Of a stretch of DNA of 64,000 nucleotides, positions 19,169 to 29,737 are shown in pieces. Under the pieces are notes generated by a model. The model was not told the DNA's origin, made no database searches, and worked only from the letters and a program-made list of their open reading frames with translations. Made by a program: the position numbers and the translations under genes. How positions within the stretch are numbered: position 1 is the first letter of the stretch; the number at the start of each line of letters is the position of its first letter. Where the stretch lies: contig NZ_CP070356.1 in NCBI RefSeq assembly GCF_016919445.1, forward strand, positions 1,185,501 through 1,249,500, in the 5' to 3' direction. The DNA is from Pseudomonas sp. PDNC002 (lineage in GTDB: Bacteria > Pseudomonadota > Gammaproteobacteria > Pseudomonadales > Pseudomonadaceae).

Positions 19169-19726
19169 ATGTACAGCAACTGGCGTACCCAGCGCGTGGC
19201 CAAGGTCGTGCGCGATGGCGGTGTGATCGCTTATCCGACCGAAGCCGTCTGGGGCCTGGGCTGCGACCCGTGGAGCGCCGATGCCGTGTATCGCCTGCTG
19301 GCGATCAAGGCGCGGCCGGTGGAAAAGGGCATGATCGTGGTGGCCGGCGACATCCGCCAGTTCGACTTCCTCCTCGAAGACCTGCCCGAAGCCTGGCAGG
19401 ACAAGCTCGCCGCCAGTTGGCCCGGCCCGAACACCTGGCTGGTGCCGCACCAGGGACGCCTGCCGGAATGGGTGACGGGTGAACACGATACCGTCGCCCT
19501 GCGCGTCACCGATCACCCATTGGTGCGCGAGCTGTGCCGCTATACAGGCCCGCTGATCTCCACCTCCGCCAACCCCGCCGGGCGCCCGGCCGCGCGCAGC
19601 CGGCTGCGTGTCGAGCAGTACTTCCGTGGCGAGCTGGACGGCGTGCTCGGCGGCGCACTGGGCGGCCGCCGCAATCCGAGCCTGATTCGCGACCTGCGCA
19701 CCGGCGAGACCGTAAGACCGTCCTGA
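19169..19726 (+). CDS. tsaC: L-threonylcarbamoyladenylate synthase
   Basis: Makes threonylcarbamoyl-AMP from threonine, bicarbonate and ATP for the t6A37 tRNA modification. The 185-aa protein is a single YrdC domain ([18 protein letters not shown] near the N-terminus, then [12 protein letters not shown]). GAGGAG sits 6 nt before the chosen ATG at 19169; a longer frame to 19118 overlaps dprA and lacks a good ribosome site. It follows dprA in the same order as in many gammaproteobacteria (dprA-tsaC-qor/hemF-aroE). Confidence 0.95.
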   Translation: MYSNWRTQRVAKVVRDGGVIAYPTEAVWGLGCDPWSADAVYRLLAIKARPVEKGMIVVAGDIRQFDFLLEDLPEAWQDKLAASWPGPNTWLVPHQGRLPEWVTGEHDTVALRVTDHPLVRELCRYTGPLISTSANPAGRPAARSRLRVEQYFRGELDGVLGGALGGRRNPSLIRDLRTGETVRPS

Positions 19727-19730
19727 TCCC

Positions 19731-19824
19731 GTAGGAGCGGATCTTGTCCGCGAAGCTGGCCGGAAGGCCGGCAACTGGAGATCGCACCGCTCTCGCGGTG
19801 ATCGCGGAGAAGCTCCGCTCCTAC
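19731..19824. repeat. REP pair (Pseudomonas type)
   Basis: GTAGGAGCGGATCTTGTCCG at the left and its inverted relative GGAGAAGCTCCGCTCCTAC at the right, with an internal palindrome GCCGGAAGGCCGGC. It lies between the convergent tsaC and qor genes and may help end both transcripts. Confidence 0.88.
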
Positions 19825-19838
19825 GAAAGTATCGTGCT

Positions 19839-21923
<2,085 letters not shown>

Positions 21924-21932
21924 CCTGCCCTT

Positions 21933-22025
21933 GTAGGAGCGGAGCTTCTCCGCGACCAGGCCGACCGGCCAGTGGTTGAGGATTGCACCGCTGCCGCGGT
22001 GATCGCGGAGAAGCTCCGCTCCTAC
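21933..22025. repeat. REP pair (Pseudomonas type)
   Basis: GTAGGAGCGGAGCTTCTCCG on the left and CGGAGAAGCTCCGCTCCTAC on the right are exact inverted copies flanking about 50 bp with a second small palindrome (ACCGCTGCCGCGGT). Located between hemF and aroE. Confidence 0.9.
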
Positions 22026-22146
22026 AAAAGCCATTCCGAATGGCCCGGCGGCTCTAACTATCCGTGGCGCGCCCTTGCAGGCTTGGCAGCGTGGGGGGAA
22101 ACCGGCACTCTCTCGGCCTTTCGATTTTCACGCTCAGGATTCCCCA

Positions 22147-22968
22147 ATGGACCGCTACTGCGTCTTCGGCAACCCCATCGGCCACAGCAAGTCGCCGCAG
22201 ATTCACCGTCTGTTCGCCGAGCAGACCGGTCAGGCGCTGAGCTATGACGCGCGATTGGCGCCGTTGGACGACTTCGCCGCGAACGCCCGCGAGTTCTTCG
22301 AACAGGGCCTGGGCGGCAACGTCACCGTGCCGTTCAAGGAAGACGCCTACCGCCTGGCCAGCGAGCTGAGCGAGCGTGCTCGGCGGGCCGGTGCGGTGAA
22401 TACCCTGAAGAAGCTCGACGGTGGCGGTCTGCTGGGCGACAACACCGACGGCGCCGGGCTGACTCGCGACCTGACGGTGAACCACGGCGTCGTCCTGCAC
22501 GGTGCGCGCATCCTGGTGCTGGGCGCCGGTGGCGCGGTACGCGGCATTCTAGAACCCTTCCTGGCCGAGCAGCCGGCCTGCATCGTGATTGCCAACCGCA
22601 CGGCGTCCAAGGCTGCGCAACTGGCCGGGGAGTTCAAGGATCTGGGCGACGTGCGCGGCGGCGGTTTCGACCTCAAGGGCGAGCCCTTCGACCTGATTGT
22701 CAACGGCACCTCGGCTTCCCTGGCCGGTGAACTGCCGCCCATCGACCCGGCGCTGATCAAGCCGGGCCATACCGTCTGCTACGACATGATGTACGGCAAG
22801 GACATCACCGCCTTCAACCGCTGGGCCGCCGAGCACGGCGCGGCGCGCTGCATCGACGGGCTGGGCATGCTGGTGGAGCAGGCGGCGGAGGCTTTCCTGC
22901 TGTGGCGCGGCGTGCGGCCGGATTCGGCGCCGGTGCTGGAAGAGTTGCGGCGGCAGCTGAAAGGCTGA
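22147..22968 (+). CDS. aroE: Shikimate dehydrogenase (NADP+)
   Basis: Reduces 3-dehydroshikimate to shikimate in aromatic amino acid synthesis. The 273-aa protein has the shikimate-binding residues in GHSKSPQIH (near 14), the catalytic lysine in TVPFKEDAY and the catalytic aspartate in NTDGAG, followed by the NADP Rossmann motif [10 protein letters not shown]. The ATG at 22147 (TCAGGA upstream) is preferred over 22075, whose extension is unlike the family. A short inverted repeat (GCCGG...CCGGC, 22976-22991) follows the stop. Confidence 0.96.
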   Translation: MDRYCVFGNPIGHSKSPQIHRLFAEQTGQALSYDARLAPLDDFAANAREFFEQGLGGNVTVPFKEDAYRLASELSERARRAGAVNTLKKLDGGGLLGDNTDGAGLTRDLTVNHGVVLHGARILVLGAGGAVRGILEPFLAEQPACIVIANRTASKAAQLAGEFKDLGDVRGGGFDLKGEPFDLIVNGTSASLAGELPPIDPALIKPGHTVCYDMMYGKDITAFNRWAAEHGAARCIDGLGMLVEQAAEAFLLWRGVRPDSAPVLEELRRQLKG

Positions 22969-22992
22969 TTTGGATCGCCGGTTCTGCCGGCG

Positions 22993-23082
22993 ATGATCGC
23001 GGACGAGCACGCAACCTTCGTCGGGACGCTGGCGCAGCGTTTCGTCGACTGGCTGCAGGCGGAACTGGAGCAGGACCGATGA
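22993..23082 (+). CDS. Possible 29-residue peptide coupled to the next gene
   Basis: An ATG at 22993 opens a 29-codon frame (begins MIADEHATFVGTLAQRF, ends QDR) whose TGA overlaps the ATG of the following gene (ATGA at 23079-23082). The overlap is the form of translational coupling used elsewhere in this window, and the peptide would be amphipathic. There is no strong ribosome site and I recognise no family. It could equally be chance or the remnant of a lost coding sequence. Confidence 0.3.
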   Translation: MIADEHATFVGTLAQRFVDWLQAELEQDR

Positions 23083-23417
23083 CCGACACACCGATCAAGG
23101 ATTTCCACGCCCACGTCTATTTCGACGCGAGCAGCATTGAGCGCGCCCGGGCGCTGTGCGAAGAGGCCGCGCGCCGGTTCGGCGCGAAGATGGGCCGGGT
23201 GCATGAGCGACCGGTCGGACCGCATCCGGACTGGAGCTGCCAGCTGGCCTTCGACAACGCCACCTTCGCCACCCTGGTGCCGTGGCTGGCGCTGAATCGC
23301 GATGGCCTGGTGATCTTCGTCCATCCCAACACCGGCGATGACCTGCGCGACCACCGCGACCACGGCCTGTGGATGGGCGAAGTGCGCCCGCTGGACCTCT
23401 CGCAGTTCACGAGCTGA
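23079..23417 (+). CDS. DOPA 4,5-dioxygenase family protein
   Basis: A 112-aa cytosolic protein with the histidine-rich pattern of the DOPA_dioxygen family: FHAHVYFD at residues 9-16, GPHPDWSCQLAF near 47, and HPNTGDDLRDHRDHGLWMG towards the C-terminus. Bacterial members are small and mostly uncharacterised; extradiol cleavage activity is possible but not shown. It is 110 bp behind aroE, probably in the same transcript. Its own start is supported by GGAGCAGGA just upstream. Confidence 0.85.
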   Translation: MTDTPIKDFHAHVYFDASSIERARALCEEAARRFGAKMGRVHERPVGPHPDWSCQLAFDNATFATLVPWLALNRDGLVIFVHPNTGDDLRDHRDHGLWMGEVRPLDLSQFTS

Positions 23418-23426
23418 CACGTTTTT

Positions 23427-23445
23427 GCATTCGATAATAATTCTC
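23427..23445 (+). promoter_or_regulatory. Candidate Fur box, sigma factor gene 1
   Basis: GCATTCGATAATAATTCTC matches the 19-bp Fur consensus GATAATGATAATCATTATC at 12 positions, including a perfect GATAAT block. It lies 75 bp before the sigma factor start, consistent with iron repression. Confidence 0.7.
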
Positions 23446-23520
23446 GATTCGGTGTATGCTGCCGTCCCTTCGCATCGGTCTGACAGACGTTGGCCGGTTT
23501 TTCGGGGTATTTCGGCCATC

Positions 23521-24042
23521 ATGCGGCGCTTCGCCTCCTCCTCCCTGCTGCAGAGCTTCCAGGCGCATTACGCGGACCTGATGCGCTTCCTTGCGCGGCG
23601 GTTGGGCGACAATCAGCGCGCGGCGGACGTGGCCCAGGACACCTGGCTGCGCCTGGCCGACCACCCTGCCGAAGCCGAGGTGCAGGACCCCCGCGCCTAC
23701 CTGTTCCGTGTCGCCGGCAACATCGCCATCGACAACCTGCGCCGCGAGGGCCGGCTGGCCGAGTTGCACGTCGATGAAGCGGCCGCCAATGACCTTAGCG
23801 ATCCCGCTTCCGGGCTGGAGCACCGCCTGCTCGCCCATGAGGCGCTGGAACACCTCGACGCCGCCCTCGACCAGTTGCCGCCGAATGCTCGCGCTGCACT
23901 GCTGATGAACCGCCTCGACGGCCTGACCCATGCGCAAATCGCCCAGCGCCTGGGCGTTTCCGAGAGCATGGTGGGCAAGTACATCGTCCAGGCCATGCGC
24001 CATTGCCGGGACTGGGCGCAGCGCCAGGGGGACGCGCCATGA
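23521..24042 (+). CDS. ECF sigma factor, FecI-like (iron starvation)
   Basis: A 173-aa group IV sigma factor with region 2 (about 20-85, RRLGDNQRAADVAQDTWLRL ... AYLFRVAGNIAIDNLRR) and region 4 (about 115-165, LPPNARAALLMNRLDGLTHAQIAQRL). FecI-type sigmas direct transcription of the adjacent siderophore receptor when the FecR protein signals ligand. The ATG at 23521 starts the conserved region; an upstream extension to 23338 overlaps the previous gene. The stop overlaps the anti-sigma start (ATGA). Confidence 0.93.
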   Translation: MRRFASSSLLQSFQAHYADLMRFLARRLGDNQRAADVAQDTWLRLADHPAEAEVQDPRAYLFRVAGNIAIDNLRREGRLAELHVDEAAANDLSDPASGLEHRLLAHEALEHLDAALDQLPPNARAALLMNRLDGLTHAQIAQRLGVSESMVGKYIVQAMRHCRDWAQRQGDAP

Positions 24043-24980
24043 GCTGCGTCGAACAGAACCTGCTGGGCGATGAAGCCATCGAGCGCCTGGTGCAACTGCA
24101 TTCGGGCAGTGCTGGCGCTGGCGAGCGCATGGACTTCCTGCGCTGGCGCGGGCAGAGCCCGGAACACGAGCGCGCCGCCCGCGAGGCCGAGGCGCTGTGG
24201 GGTGCCTTGCCGGAAACCCGCCATGCCGAGGATTATCGCCGTCGCACCCGGCGTCCGCGCCGCTGGCTGGCGTTGGCCGCGGCGGCCTGTGTCGGAGCGA
24301 TTGCCGTAACCATTGCCCTGCCCGAACCGTTGGCGGGCGTGTATGCCGACTACGCCACCCGTACCGGAGAGCGGCGGATGCTGGCGTTGGACGATGGCAG
24401 CCGCGTGTGGCTGAACAGCGACAGCGCGCTGTCCGTGGACTTCAGCCCACAGCAGCGGCGCCTGCGCCTGCACACCGGCGAAGCCCTGTTTGAGGTGGCG
24501 AAAGATCCCGCGCGGCCCTTCATCGTCGAGGCCCGGGGCGGCGAGGTTCGCGCCGTGGGTACGCGCTTCGACGTCGACAGCCGCGGGCCGCAGGTGCGCG
24601 TCGACGTGACCGAAGGCGTGGTGCAGGTGAATAGCGCCGGCAGCGCGCCGGTGCGGCTGTCCGCAGGCGAGCGCCTGAGTTACCGCGAGCGTGTCGCGCC
24701 CGAGCCGGCGCAGCCGCTGGACCTGTCCAGCGCCAGTGCCTGGCAGCGCGGCAAGCTGATCTTCAACCAGCGGCCGCTGGGCGAGGTGCTCGATGAACTG
24801 GAGCGCTACGTGCCCGGGCGCATCGTGCTGACCGACAGCGCGCTGCGCCAACACAAGGTCAGCGGTGTGTTCGACCTGCAGGACCCTGGCGCCTTGCTCA
24901 AGACGCTGGAGCGGCTGCAGCCGGTGACGGTCACGCATCTGCCGTGGCTGGTGCTGATCCGCCCGGCGCCCAAGGCCTGA
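24039..24980 (+). CDS. FecR-family anti-sigma / signal transducer
   Basis: A 313-aa single-pass inner-membrane protein: a cytosolic DUF4880-like N-domain (DEAIERLVQLHSG, residues about 8-60), one hydrophobic segment (about 80-98, RWLALAAAACVGAIAVTIAL), then the FecR domain (TRTGERRMLALDDGSRVWLNSDSAL) and a C-terminal STN-binding region. It controls the upstream sigma factor and relays the occupied state of the receptor encoded at 25358. Overlaps the sigma gene by 4 bp. Confidence 0.92.
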   Translation: MSCVEQNLLGDEAIERLVQLHSGSAGAGERMDFLRWRGQSPEHERAAREAEALWGALPETRHAEDYRRRTRRPRRWLALAAAACVGAIAVTIALPEPLAGVYADYATRTGERRMLALDDGSRVWLNSDSALSVDFSPQQRRLRLHTGEALFEVAKDPARPFIVEARGGEVRAVGTRFDVDSRGPQVRVDVTEGVVQVNSAGSAPVRLSAGERLSYRERVAPEPAQPLDLSSASAWQRGKLIFNQRPLGEVLDELERYVPGRIVLTDSALRQHKVSGVFDLQDPGALLKTLERLQPVTVTHLPWLVLIRPAPKA

Positions 24981-24987
24981 CGATCTG

Positions 24988-25202
24988 CTCCTACGAGATG
25001 CTTCTGCGCTTGGGTCGGCCCTCACCCTGACCCTCTCCCAGGGGGAGAGGGGACTGTCCTGAGCGAGCTGCTCATTCGGCGTTAGCCGGCTGACTCAGAA
25101 ACATCCCCAAAGCGCCGAACGGCTCCCTCTCCCCTTGGGAGAGGGCCGGGGTGAGGGGAAAGCATCGGCACGGGCTTCCCGAGAAAGACAGTTGCTCCTA
25201 CG
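24988..25202. repeat. MITE-like element, long form, copy 2
   Basis: A 215-bp unit from CTCCTACGAGATGCTTCTGC to ...GACAGTTGCTCCTACG. It contains the usual paired C-rich/G-rich arms (CCCTCACCCTGACCCTCTCC ... GGGAGAGGGCCGGGGTGAGG). Nearly the same sequence recurs at 41029-41241 (a few differences over about 213 bp) and, with a different centre, at 61223-61409. Both ends carry GCTCCTACG, the tail of a REP sequence. It separates fecR from the receptor gene. Confidence 0.9.
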
Positions 25203-25239
25203 GAGTGAAATTGGCGCCGGTCTCAGCTGCTCCACCCAG

Positions 25240-25258
25240 GAAAATGAAAATATTTTTC
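25240..25258 (+). promoter_or_regulatory. Candidate Fur box, IutA-like receptor gene
   Basis: GAAAATGAAAATATTTTTC matches the Fur consensus at 14 of 19 positions and is centred in a longer AT-rich palindrome in otherwise GC-rich DNA. It is 99 bp before the receptor start, so the receptor probably has its own iron-controlled promoter. Confidence 0.78.
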
Positions 25259-25357
25259 ATTCAGCACTGCAAGGTTTGCATGACCGTTTCGTCGTAGGCA
25301 GGAACGCGAAAAATTCTCAATACGCGACCCTGCCACACAAGAACGGATTTCACCCGC

Positions 25358-27742
25358 ATGCATTACCGTCCTTCCCCGCTGCACCGCGCGATTCTGCTCG
25401 CTTCCCTGCTCGGCGCCGCCGCGCCCGTCGTCCACGCCGCGAACGCTGCCGCCGTCGAACTGCACATCGCCCCGCGCAGCCTGGACAGTGCCCTGACCCA
25501 GTTCGCCGACCAGGCAGGGCTGTACCTGCTGTTCAATTCCGAGGACATCCAGGGCCTGCAGAGCGAAGGGCTGGACGGTACCTACACGACCGAGGAAGCG
25601 CTCAACCAACTGCTCTCCGGCAGTGGCGTGAGCTGGCGCTTCACCGACGAGCGCACCGTGCTGCTCAAGCGCGAGAAGGACGATTCCGCCGCCCTGAGCC
25701 TGGCGCCGATGCAGATCAGCGTGGCGGCGCGCACGCCCACCGACATCAGCTCGATCCCCGGCACCGTCTGGGTGGTCGACCAGACCCAGCTGCGCGAACA
25801 GCTCGACACCGGCGTCAGCCTGAAGGAGGCCGTGGGAAAGCTGGTTCCCGGTCTTGACCTGGCGCCCGAGGGCCGCACCAACTACGGCCAGAACATGCGC
25901 GGGCGCAACGTGCTGGTGATGATCGACGGCGTCAGCCAGAACAGCTCGCGCGGCCTGTCGCGGCAGTTCGACAGCATCTCGCCGTTCAACGTCGAGCGCA
26001 TCGAAGTGCTCTCCGGCGCCAGCGCGATCTACGGCGGCGGCGCCACCGGCGGCATCATCAACATCATCACCAAGAAGGGCGCGGCGGGTGATGCGCGCTT
26101 CGAGACGCAGCTGGGCGCCACCAGCGGCTTCAACAACAGCGATGACCTGTCGACCCGCGCTGCGCAGTCCATCAGCGGCGGCAACGACCGCGTAGCTGGC
26201 CGCCTGGGCGTCTCGGCGGAGAAGAACGAAGCCTTCTACGACGGCGGCGGCAACCAGATCTTCATCGACAACACCCAGACCGACCTGCAGTACAACCGCA
26301 CCGTCGACGTGATGGGCAACCTCACCGCGCAGTTCACCGACGAGCAGAGCCTCGACCTGCTGGCGCAGTACTACGATTCGGGCAACGACGGCAGCACCGG
26401 CATCTACTTTCCCAACCTGAAGTACCAGGGCCCGTCGAACCTGGAAGACGCGGAAATCCGCAGCGGAATGGACACCGATCTCGAGCCGCGTTCGCGCCGC
26501 GTGCTGCTCAATGCCAACTACCACCACAGCAACCTGCTGGAGCAGGACTTCTACCTGCAGGCGTACTACCGCAAGGAAGACGACAACTTCTATCCCTTCC
26601 CCTACTACAACACCGGCAAGCCGACCGGCTCCAAGGGCGTGTACTTCGCCGGCTCGCAGCAGAACTTCGAGGTCAGCGGCCTGAAGGGCCTGTTCAGCAA
26701 GCAGTGGGATGCGTTCAAGTTCACCTATGGCGTGGACCTCGACCACGAGCGCTTCAACGCCGAGCAGAAGGTCTTCGACCAGCGCCTGTCCTCCGAGAGC
26801 GGTGGCCTGGACCTGGAAACCGCCAGCAGCGCGCCGCGCTACCCGAGCTACATCGTCGACGGCCTGTCCTTCTACGGCCAGCTGGACTGGAAGGCCACCG
26901 ACAACCTGACCATCTCCGGCGGCGCGCGCCACCAGAAGATGGACGTCGAGGTGGACGACTTCAAAGGCGTGCCCGGCGGCAGCAACGACTACCAGGTCAA
27001 CCTGTTCAACCTCGGCGCGATCTACGACTTCAAGAACGGCCATCAGGTCTGGACCAACTACAGCGAAGGCTTCGACCTGCCCGACCCGGCCAAGTACTAC
27101 GGCAAGGCGGGCCTGTCGGTGGACGACAACCCGCTGGCCGGCATCAAGAGCCGCCAGGTCGAGACCGGCTGGCGCTACAGCGACATGCAGTGGCAGACCC
27201 AGGCGGCGGTCTACTACATCTGGTCGGACAAGATCATCACCACCGACGCGGCGACCCTGACCATCGATGTGGAAGACCAGAAGAGCCGCGACTTTGGCTT
27301 CGAGGGCGCGGTTACCCGTTACTTCGAGAACGGCTGGCAGGGCGGCACCACGCTGCACCTGGTGCGCTCGGAAGAAGAGGATGCCGATGGCGACTGGATC
27401 AAGCGTGATGCGCGCTATGCGTCGCTGTCCAAGTCCACCGCGTTCGTCGGCTGGGGCGATGGTGAGCGCAGTGCCCGCCTGCAGGCCCAGCACGCGTTCA
27501 ACCTGAAGGACGATGCGGACCACGAGATCGACGGCTACACCACCTTCGACCTGATGGGCGAGCAGAAGACCGGCTTCGGCACCTTCAGCGCCGGTATCCA
27601 GAACCTGCTGGACAAGCAGTACAGCACCGTCTGGGGCCAGCGCGCCGCGCTGTTCTATTCGCCGACCTATGGGCCGGCCTATCTCTATGACTACCAGGGC
27701 CGCGGCCGCACCTTCACCCTGGGCTGGAGCCTGGAATATTGA
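25358..27742 (+). CDS. TonB-dependent ferric siderophore receptor, aerobactin-receptor (IutA/ChtA) like, with STN domain
   Basis: A 794-aa outer-membrane receptor: signal peptide (1-28), STN domain (about 35-100) that contacts a FecR protein, plug (about 130-235, GLDLAPEGRTNYGQNMRGRN by segments, IYGGGATGGIINIITKKG) and a 22-strand barrel ending in Tyr. The plug and the C-terminal VWGQRAALFYSPTYGPAYLY closely recall E. coli IutA, the aerobactin receptor, although enterobacterial IutA has no STN domain. The STN domain and the fecI-fecR pair upstream suggest ligand-induced expression. The siderophore is inferred from resemblance only; no aerobactin synthesis genes are in the window. Confidence 0.9.
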   Translation: MHYRPSPLHRAILLASLLGAAAPVVHAANAAAVELHIAPRSLDSALTQFADQAGLYLLFNSEDIQGLQSEGLDGTYTTEEALNQLLSGSGVSWRFTDERTVLLKREKDDSAALSLAPMQISVAARTPTDISSIPGTVWVVDQTQLREQLDTGVSLKEAVGKLVPGLDLAPEGRTNYGQNMRGRNVLVMIDGVSQNSSRGLSRQFDSISPFNVERIEVLSGASAIYGGGATGGIINIITKKGAAGDARFETQLGATSGFNNSDDLSTRAAQSISGGNDRVAGRLGVSAEKNEAFYDGGGNQIFIDNTQTDLQYNRTVDVMGNLTAQFTDEQSLDLLAQYYDSGNDGSTGIYFPNLKYQGPSNLEDAEIRSGMDTDLEPRSRRVLLNANYHHSNLLEQDFYLQAYYRKEDDNFYPFPYYNTGKPTGSKGVYFAGSQQNFEVSGLKGLFSKQWDAFKFTYGVDLDHERFNAEQKVFDQRLSSESGGLDLETASSAPRYPSYIVDGLSFYGQLDWKATDNLTISGGARHQKMDVEVDDFKGVPGGSNDYQVNLFNLGAIYDFKNGHQVWTNYSEGFDLPDPAKYYGKAGLSVDDNPLAGIKSRQVETGWRYSDMQWQTQAAVYYIWSDKIITTDAATLTIDVEDQKSRDFGFEGAVTRYFENGWQGGTTLHLVRSEEEDADGDWIKRDARYASLSKSTAFVGWGDGERSARLQAQHAFNLKDDADHEIDGYTTFDLMGEQKTGFGTFSAGIQNLLDKQYSTVWGQRAALFYSPTYGPAYLYDYQGRGRTFTLGWSLEY

Positions 27743-27771
27743 GCGTCTGAAAGCGCTCTCTCTGAAAAGAC

Positions 27772-28089
27772 TCAGGCCACCTTTCCGGTGGCCTGATCGA
27801 GGGTTTCCACTATGCCGCCGCTAAGCCTTCGGCAGTGGCATAAAAGCACTTCGCCGAGCAGCTGCAATGAGGGTGTGGCGAAGTAGTCCAGCAGGGCTTC
27901 CTCGTCTTTCCAGCTGCCTTGCAGCAGCCACGGCTGGCCGTTCTCACGGGCGACCAGCTGGCAGCGCAGGCACCCCGGCGCGCGGCGTGCGCCGTCGACC
28001 AGGTTGTCGATCAAGGCGCCGAGTTCCGCCTCGTGCCCCAGCCGGGGGTGGATCTGCAATTCGTGTTCGATGGGTGTTTGCCAGTGCAT
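27772..28089 (-). CDS. Antibiotic biosynthesis monooxygenase (ABM) fold protein
   Basis: A 105-aa protein with the dimeric alpha/beta-barrel ABM pattern (LQIHPRLGHEAELGALIDNL, GCLRCQLVARENGQPWLLQGSW, LLDYFATPSLQLLGE). Members include quinol monooxygenases and heme-degrading enzymes, but many have no known reaction. It is convergent with the siderophore receptor, sharing a hairpin (27772-27796, TCAGGCCACC/GGTGGCCTGA), and divergent from an AraC regulator across 312 bp, which suggests that regulator may control it. Confidence 0.8.
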   Translation of the reverse strand: MHWQTPIEHELQIHPRLGHEAELGALIDNLVDGARRAPGCLRCQLVARENGQPWLLQGSWKDEEALLDYFATPSLQLLGEVLLCHCRRLSGGIVETLDQATGKVA

Positions 28090-28197
28090 GTCCTGTCCTC
28101 CGCGTTACGCCGAAGAAGTCCGAAGTGGCTCCTCGGACGACTGACAGCAAGCGTACGGCCCCGCCAGGCTCGGGCGTTATCCAGATGCTGCCGCCTT

Positions 28198-28323
28198 CTT
28201 GCCTGATCCTGCGGCAGTTTCGCCAACCTCTGTAACAGGCCGTTTCCGGTCCATGCACCGCCACGGTGCGCGCGTGGATAGCGCTGCGGCTTGTCCATTC
28301 CTGCCGATTGCTTGCCTGATCCT
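28198..28323. promoter_or_regulatory. Direct repeats in the ABM / AraC divergent gap
   Basis: CTTGCCTGATCCT occurs twice in the same orientation (28198-28210 and 28311-28323), 113 bp apart, in the 312-bp gap between divergent genes. The copies lie about 110 bp before the ABM gene and about 80 bp before the araC-type gene, as expected of operator sites for the local regulator. Nothing else is recognisable in the gap apart from a small hairpin near 28117-28136. Confidence 0.45.
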
Positions 28324-28401
28324 CCAGCGGCTGCCTTACTGACACACTGGGCGCTGCGCCGTGGGCGTAAGCTTCGAGCGCCGCCACTGGAGGTCCTGTG
28401 C

Positions 28402-29343
28402 ATGTCCCAGTCCGTTCCCGCCTACGATCCCATTGCCGCCGGCCGCCAGGAGCTGGCCGACATCATCCAGCGCCACTGCCAAGGTGAAGGTGTCTTCGAG
28501 ACCGCCATCGATTCCCTGCTGGTCGGTCGCAGCGACTGCCCCCACGAGGGCCGCATGCCGACCCTCTATCGCCCCGCCCTGTGCGTGATCGCCCAGGGCT
28601 GCAAGGAAGTACGCCTGGGCAGCGAGGTGTATCGCTACGACGAACTCAACCTGCTGGTGGTGTCGGTGACGCTGCCGGTATCCGGCCAGGTGATCGAGGC
28701 TTCGCCGGAGAAGCCCTACCTGTCCATCCGCCTGGACATCGACCCCGGCGAGCTGACCCGGCTGATCGCCGAGGCTGGCCTCGCCGGCAGCGCGCCGCGC
28801 CCGGCCAGCCGGGGCATCTACCTGCAGCGTCTGGACTGTACGGTGCTCGACGCCCTGCTGCGCCTGATGCGCCTGCTGGATACGCCGCGCGACATCGACA
28901 TGCTCGCGCCGCTGTTCGTCCGCGAGATCCTCTATCGCCTGCTGCGCGGCCCGCAGGGCCACCTGCTGCACGACCTGGCGATGACCGACAGCCAGACCCA
29001 CCGCGTCACCCGTGCCATCGAGTGGCTCAACCGCAACTACGACAAGTCCCTGCGCATCGAGGACCTGGCCCGCGAGGTGAACCTCAGCGTGTCCACCCTG
29101 CACCACCGGTTCAAGGAAGTGACCGCCCTGAGCCCGCTGCAATACCAGAAGCAGCTGCGCCTGCAGGAAGCGCGGCGGCTGCTGCTCTCCGAGGGGCTGG
29201 AAGTGGCAGTGGCCGGGCATCGCGTCGGCTACGAGAGCCCGTCGCAGTTCAGCCGCGAATACAGCCGCCTGTTCGGCGCGCCGCCGCTGCGCGACCTGGC
29301 GAGCCTGCGCGGTGCCTTGGACAGCGAGGCCGTGCCGGCGTAA
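28402..29343 (+). CDS. AraC-family transcriptional regulator
   Basis: A 313-aa regulator with the AraC-type N-terminal cupin-like domain (residues about 40-190, TLYRPALCVIAQGCKEVRLGSE by segments) and a C-terminal double helix-turn-helix (about 210-305, WLNRNYDKSLRIEDLAREV, VGYESPSQFSREYSRLFG). The start at 28402 follows GGAGGT by about 8 nt; the frame upstream to 28291 is less likely. The N-domain group is typical of regulators of oxidoreductase genes, which fits an ABM target next door, but the inducer is unknown. Confidence 0.9.
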   Translation: MSQSVPAYDPIAAGRQELADIIQRHCQGEGVFETAIDSLLVGRSDCPHEGRMPTLYRPALCVIAQGCKEVRLGSEVYRYDELNLLVVSVTLPVSGQVIEASPEKPYLSIRLDIDPGELTRLIAEAGLAGSAPRPASRGIYLQRLDCTVLDALLRLMRLLDTPRDIDMLAPLFVREILYRLLRGPQGHLLHDLAMTDSQTHRVTRAIEWLNRNYDKSLRIEDLAREVNLSVSTLHHRFKEVTALSPLQYQKQLRLQEARRLLLSEGLEVAVAGHRVGYESPSQFSREYSRLFGAPPLRDLASLRGALDSEAVPA

Positions 29344-29364
29344 TCCGCAGGCCAGAAAGCTCGC

Positions 29365-29447
29365 GTAGGAGCGGACTTCGTCCGCGATCGATTTCCGGGC
29401 GCTCCGAGCCGGCCGGTTACACATCGCGGACAGAGTCCGCTCCTACG
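29365..29447. repeat. REP pair (Pseudomonas type)
   Basis: GTAGGAGCGGACTTCGTCCG and the inverted CGGACAGAGTCCGCTCCTAC, directly behind the AraC-type gene. Confidence 0.88.
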
Positions 29448-29480
29448 GGTGATTCAGCTGGGCATTGGCGCGTTGAATTT

Positions 29481-29711
29481 CCCCCTCACCCCAGCCCTCT
29501 CCCTGAGGGAGAGGGGGCGTTCGGCGTGCGATGAAACGACGGAGCCAGCCGGCGGGCTCCGAGCTTTCAAGACACTTGGGACAGTCCTCTCTCCCTCAGG
29601 GAGAGGGGGCGTTCGGCGTGCGATGAAACGACGGAGCCAGCCGGCGGGCCCCGAGCTTTCAAGACACTCGGGACAGTCCCCTCTCCCTCTGGGAGAGGGT
29701 TAGGGTGAGGG
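29481..29711. repeat. MITE-like element, tandem, copy 3
   Basis: The C-rich left arm (from 29481) and G-rich right arm (GGGTTAGGGTGAGGG, to 29711) flank two copies of a 92-bp unit that starts GAGAGGGGGCGTTCGGCGTG at 29509 and 29601. The copies differ at only a few positions. The whole 394-bp gap between the AraC and VOC genes is made of this element and the REP pair; I see nothing else in it. Confidence 0.88.
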
Positions 29712-29737
29712 CATGCCCAGGCACCCAAAGCCGGCAA

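Noticed and set aside
27772..27796. Rho-independent terminator for the IutA-like receptor gene
   Set aside because: The hairpin is good but there is no T-run on the plus strand; on the minus strand only TCTTTTC follows, so a terminator call is not secure.
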